A stretch of 64,000 nucleotides of DNA from an uncultured Methanomassiliicoccales archaeon. Its GTDB lineage: Archaea > Thermoplasmatota > Thermoplasmata > Methanomassiliicoccales > Methanomethylophilaceae. This document shows, in pieces, positions 62,192 through 64,000 of this stretch. Numbering within the stretch: the stretch's first letter is position 1; the number at the start of each line of letters is the position of its first letter. The position numbers and the translations under genes were made by a program. The stretch lies in NCBI GenBank assembly GCA_959597175.1, contig CAUFXM010000009.1, positions 29,953-93,952 of the forward strand, given 5' to 3'. Below the pieces are notes generated by a model. That model saw only the letters and a program-made list of their open reading frames with translations, was not told the DNA's origin and did no database searches.

Positions 62192-63436
62192 ATGTATTGC
62201 CCACGCTGCGGCTCGGAAACCCCGCAAGATGCATCTTTCTGCCCGACCTGCGGCGCATGGCTTGACGGAAGAGAAGTGTACACCGAGCCCCCGGCCAAGC
62301 CGAAGGGCAGGGGTCTCAAGATCGCCGCCATCGCCGTGGTTCTGGTGGCGGTCCTGGCGGTCGTCATCGCGACCGCCCCCGGGGATGACCCCGGCACGGA
62401 GGACACCTATGACGAGCCCGAGAGCTACAGGATCACCGTCGGTGACCTGATCTCGGTGAGCGGGTCTGCCTTCGACGACGGGACGATGACGGCAGAGGTA
62501 GGCGACAGCAACACCCTGATCGTCTCGCTGAACCCGGAAATCGCCGACAGGTACACGTTCTTCAACTGGCAGCTGACGGGGCCCAACGGAACCACGTCCC
62601 GCCCGGACAGCGACGGCTCCATCACCATCTACCTGGACGGCTCCAGGCCAGGGGACTACACCCTGTCGGTGACCTGCTGGGGCTCGCACAGCTACGGCCC
62701 GGCCTCGTACTCCGGGAACGTCCATCTCGGAGGGGACGTCACAGACAACTACACCTGGACCTACGACGGCAGGACGTTCTCCGCATCCAGCACGTACAGC
62801 TACAGCGACTACTACGGCTACTCCACCGACCGCACGGTGGACAGGAGCACTATGTGGTCCGGGGACTTCTCCGGCATCATCGACCTGGTGAAGGTGGACG
62901 ACACCATCACGGGACTGGAGCAGTCGCTCAGGACGGCGTACCTGGATGCATACGGTGCGGACGCATCCACCACCGGCCAGGAGTATGCAGACTACATCCT
63001 GGCCTTCGTGCAGATCTGCTTCACCTACGTCACCGACTACACGCTCTATGACACTGAGGAGTACTGGGCCTATCCCCTGGAGACCCTGTACAACGGTGCG
63101 GGAGACTGCGAGGACACCTCGATCCTGTGCGCGGCGCTCTACTCGGCCGCCGGATACAGCACCGGGCTGTTCCTGATCCCCAACCACGCCATCGCGGCTG
63201 TCGGGACCTCCGCGTACGAGACACCGTCAGTGTCCATGAGCACGGTCGGATACAGCGTGTTCAGCTACACCTACGGCGGCGTGAACTACTACGGGTGCGA
63301 GACCACCGCAGACAGGGCCATGGCCGTGGGCCTGATCTCGTCGGACTACAGCATCACCCAGAACGGTACGGTCTACTACCAGGGCGAGCAGGCGGATAGG
63401 ATCTACGGTCTGCAGCTCGTGCCCGCATCGTCCTGA
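62192..63436 (+). CDS. Zinc-ribbon, membrane-anchored transglutaminase-like protein
   Basis: Protein of 414 aa. A zinc ribbon (CPRCGSE...CPTCGA) at the N-terminus is followed by a membrane helix (residues about 45-62) and an extracellular part. Its C-terminal third has the transglutaminase-like Cys (AGDCEDTSILCAAL) and His (NHAIAAV) positions. It may be a secreted protease or cross-linking enzyme. A TATA box (GTTTAAATACC at 62160-62170) puts a leaderless start at the ATG at 62192. Confidence 0.78.
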   Translation: MYCPRCGSETPQDASFCPTCGAWLDGREVYTEPPAKPKGRGLKIAAIAVVLVAVLAVVIATAPGDDPGTEDTYDEPESYRITVGDLISVSGSAFDDGTMTAEVGDSNTLIVSLNPEIADRYTFFNWQLTGPNGTTSRPDSDGSITIYLDGSRPGDYTLSVTCWGSHSYGPASYSGNVHLGGDVTDNYTWTYDGRTFSASSTYSYSDYYGYSTDRTVDRSTMWSGDFSGIIDLVKVDDTITGLEQSLRTAYLDAYGADASTTGQEYADYILAFVQICFTYVTDYTLYDTEEYWAYPLETLYNGAGDCEDTSILCAALYSAAGYSTGLFLIPNHAIAAVGTSAYETPSVSMSTVGYSVFSYTYGGVNYYGCETTADRAMAVGLISSDYSITQNGTVYYQGEQADRIYGLQLVPASS

Positions 63437-63448
63437 TGATACGCCTCT

Positions 63449-63472
63449 GCCCCGTCGGATCCCCGGCGGGGC
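63449..63472 (+). terminator. Hairpin after the transglutaminase-like gene
   Basis: Stem GCCCCGTCGG/CCGGCGGGGC with one mismatch and a 4-nt loop, 13 bp past the stop. Confidence 0.5.
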
Positions 63473-63534
63473 GAATCCCCTCCACTGCGACCAGCATCCG
63501 GCCTGGAAGCGCCCGATACGAGAAAGGCCGTCGG

Positions 63535-63900
63535 TCAGTCGAACTCGACGTTGTCGTTCTGCGCCACGTCGAACTTTATCCCCGCCGCAGTCAGCATGTT
63601 GCTGATGTTGTCGGCAATATGGGATAGGTCCTGGCTCTTGGTGTAGGTCTTGAGGTAGAACTCCTTCCTGTCCATGGGGAAGACCAGTCTGACCTTGCCC
63701 TTGCGGTTGTAGCCCTCCGGCTTCCTGTTCCTCTCCAGGTCCACCATGTTGAGCTCGATGAGCATCTGCAGCAGCTCCTCCTCCTCTGGCATCTGACCGA
63801 TCTCCTCCAGGAACATCTTCAGTATGTCCGGGAACACCGGGGCCAGATCCTTGTAGTCGGACTTCCCCTTGAGAATGAAATGGGTGCTGTAGACCTTCAT
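63535..63900 (-). CDS. Hypothetical protein, 121 aa
   Basis: Starts at the ATG at 63898-63900, about 25 bp after a minus-strand TTTAATTAG box. It contains a basic, helical middle (KGKSDYKDLAPVFPDILKMF) and an acidic end. No family was recognised. The frame continues upstream to 63996 without a supportable start. Confidence 0.6.
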   Translation of the reverse strand: MKVYSTHFILKGKSDYKDLAPVFPDILKMFLEEIGQMPEEEELLQMLIELNMVDLERNRKPEGYNRKGKVRLVFPMDRKEFYLKTYTKSQDLSHIADNISNMLTAAGIKFDVAQNDNVEFD

Positions 63901-64000
63901 CGCCCCGCGGATTGGGCTTTTCCTAATTAAAGTGTTCGCGCCCGACAGCTCCGTTGAATTCATAAGGCCGCCAGATCGATGATCCCGGTCTGGCATCCGC

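Overview
This window comes from a methyl-reducing methanogen of the order Methanomassiliicoccales, most likely a host-associated Methanomethylophilaceae. The evidence is tandem methanol:corrinoid methyltransferase genes (mtaCB twice), a RamA-type corrinoid activator, coenzyme M biosynthesis genes, archaeal TBP, ABCE1, archaeal-style TATA boxes with many leaderless starts, and GC-rich coding DNA. Nearly all genes stop with TGA. TAG ends only two genes, which fits a lineage that reads UAG as pyrrolysine in its methylamine methyltransferases (none of those genes is in this window).

Layout. 1-4423: two mtaC-mtaB pairs on the minus strand, the first cut by the window edge, with AT-rich promoter regions that share CATCCA repeats. 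4424-7283: plus-strand operon of a CobW-type GTPase, a histidine-rich metal-binding protein and the RamA-like activase. 7389-10312: a nitrate/sulfonate/taurine-type ABC importer whose binding protein looks circularly permuted. 10459-16129: six-gene coenzyme M operon (ABC ATPase, P-loop GTPase, Fe-S protein, DUF39-ferredoxin protein, cysteate synthase, ComDE). 16318-31445: mixed housekeeping and accessory genes, including a DUF362 ferredoxin protein, a Sel1-repeat protein, three pilin-like proteins, a SufS-like desulfurase, pyrD-pyrK, tRNA-Cys and TBP. 31669-35005: PHP protein and MetRS operon. 35066-38388: a nitrogenase-like pair in which NifH is fused to a NifD-like domain. 38451-49048: transporters (MATE, CDF, three MFS), ABCE1 and small proteins. 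49049-49888: no convincing gene. 49889-53912: sulfur assimilation (siroheme sulfite/nitrite reductase, cysK, metA) plus a corrinoid adenosyltransferase. 53990-56471: a putative RiPP cluster (Cys-rich precursor, radical SAM/SPASM enzyme, divergent DUF5685 gene). 56754-63900: prephenate-dehydratase-like protein, coiled-coil protein, GNAT, nicotinamidase-like hydrolase, zinc-ribbon/HTH protein, geranylgeranyl-reductase-like protein, phospholipase-D synthase, and a zinc-ribbon/transglutaminase protein.

How it fits together. MtaB moves the methyl of methanol to the MtaC corrinoid, RamA reactivates oxidised corrinoid, and the CobW and His-rich proteins may supply metal. The methyl acceptor, coenzyme M, is made by the 10-16 kb operon and may also be imported by the adjacent transporter. 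The strongest candidates for undescribed systems are the NifH-NifD fusion with its partner, the Cys-rich peptide with its radical SAM enzyme, and the accessory genes of the CoM operon.
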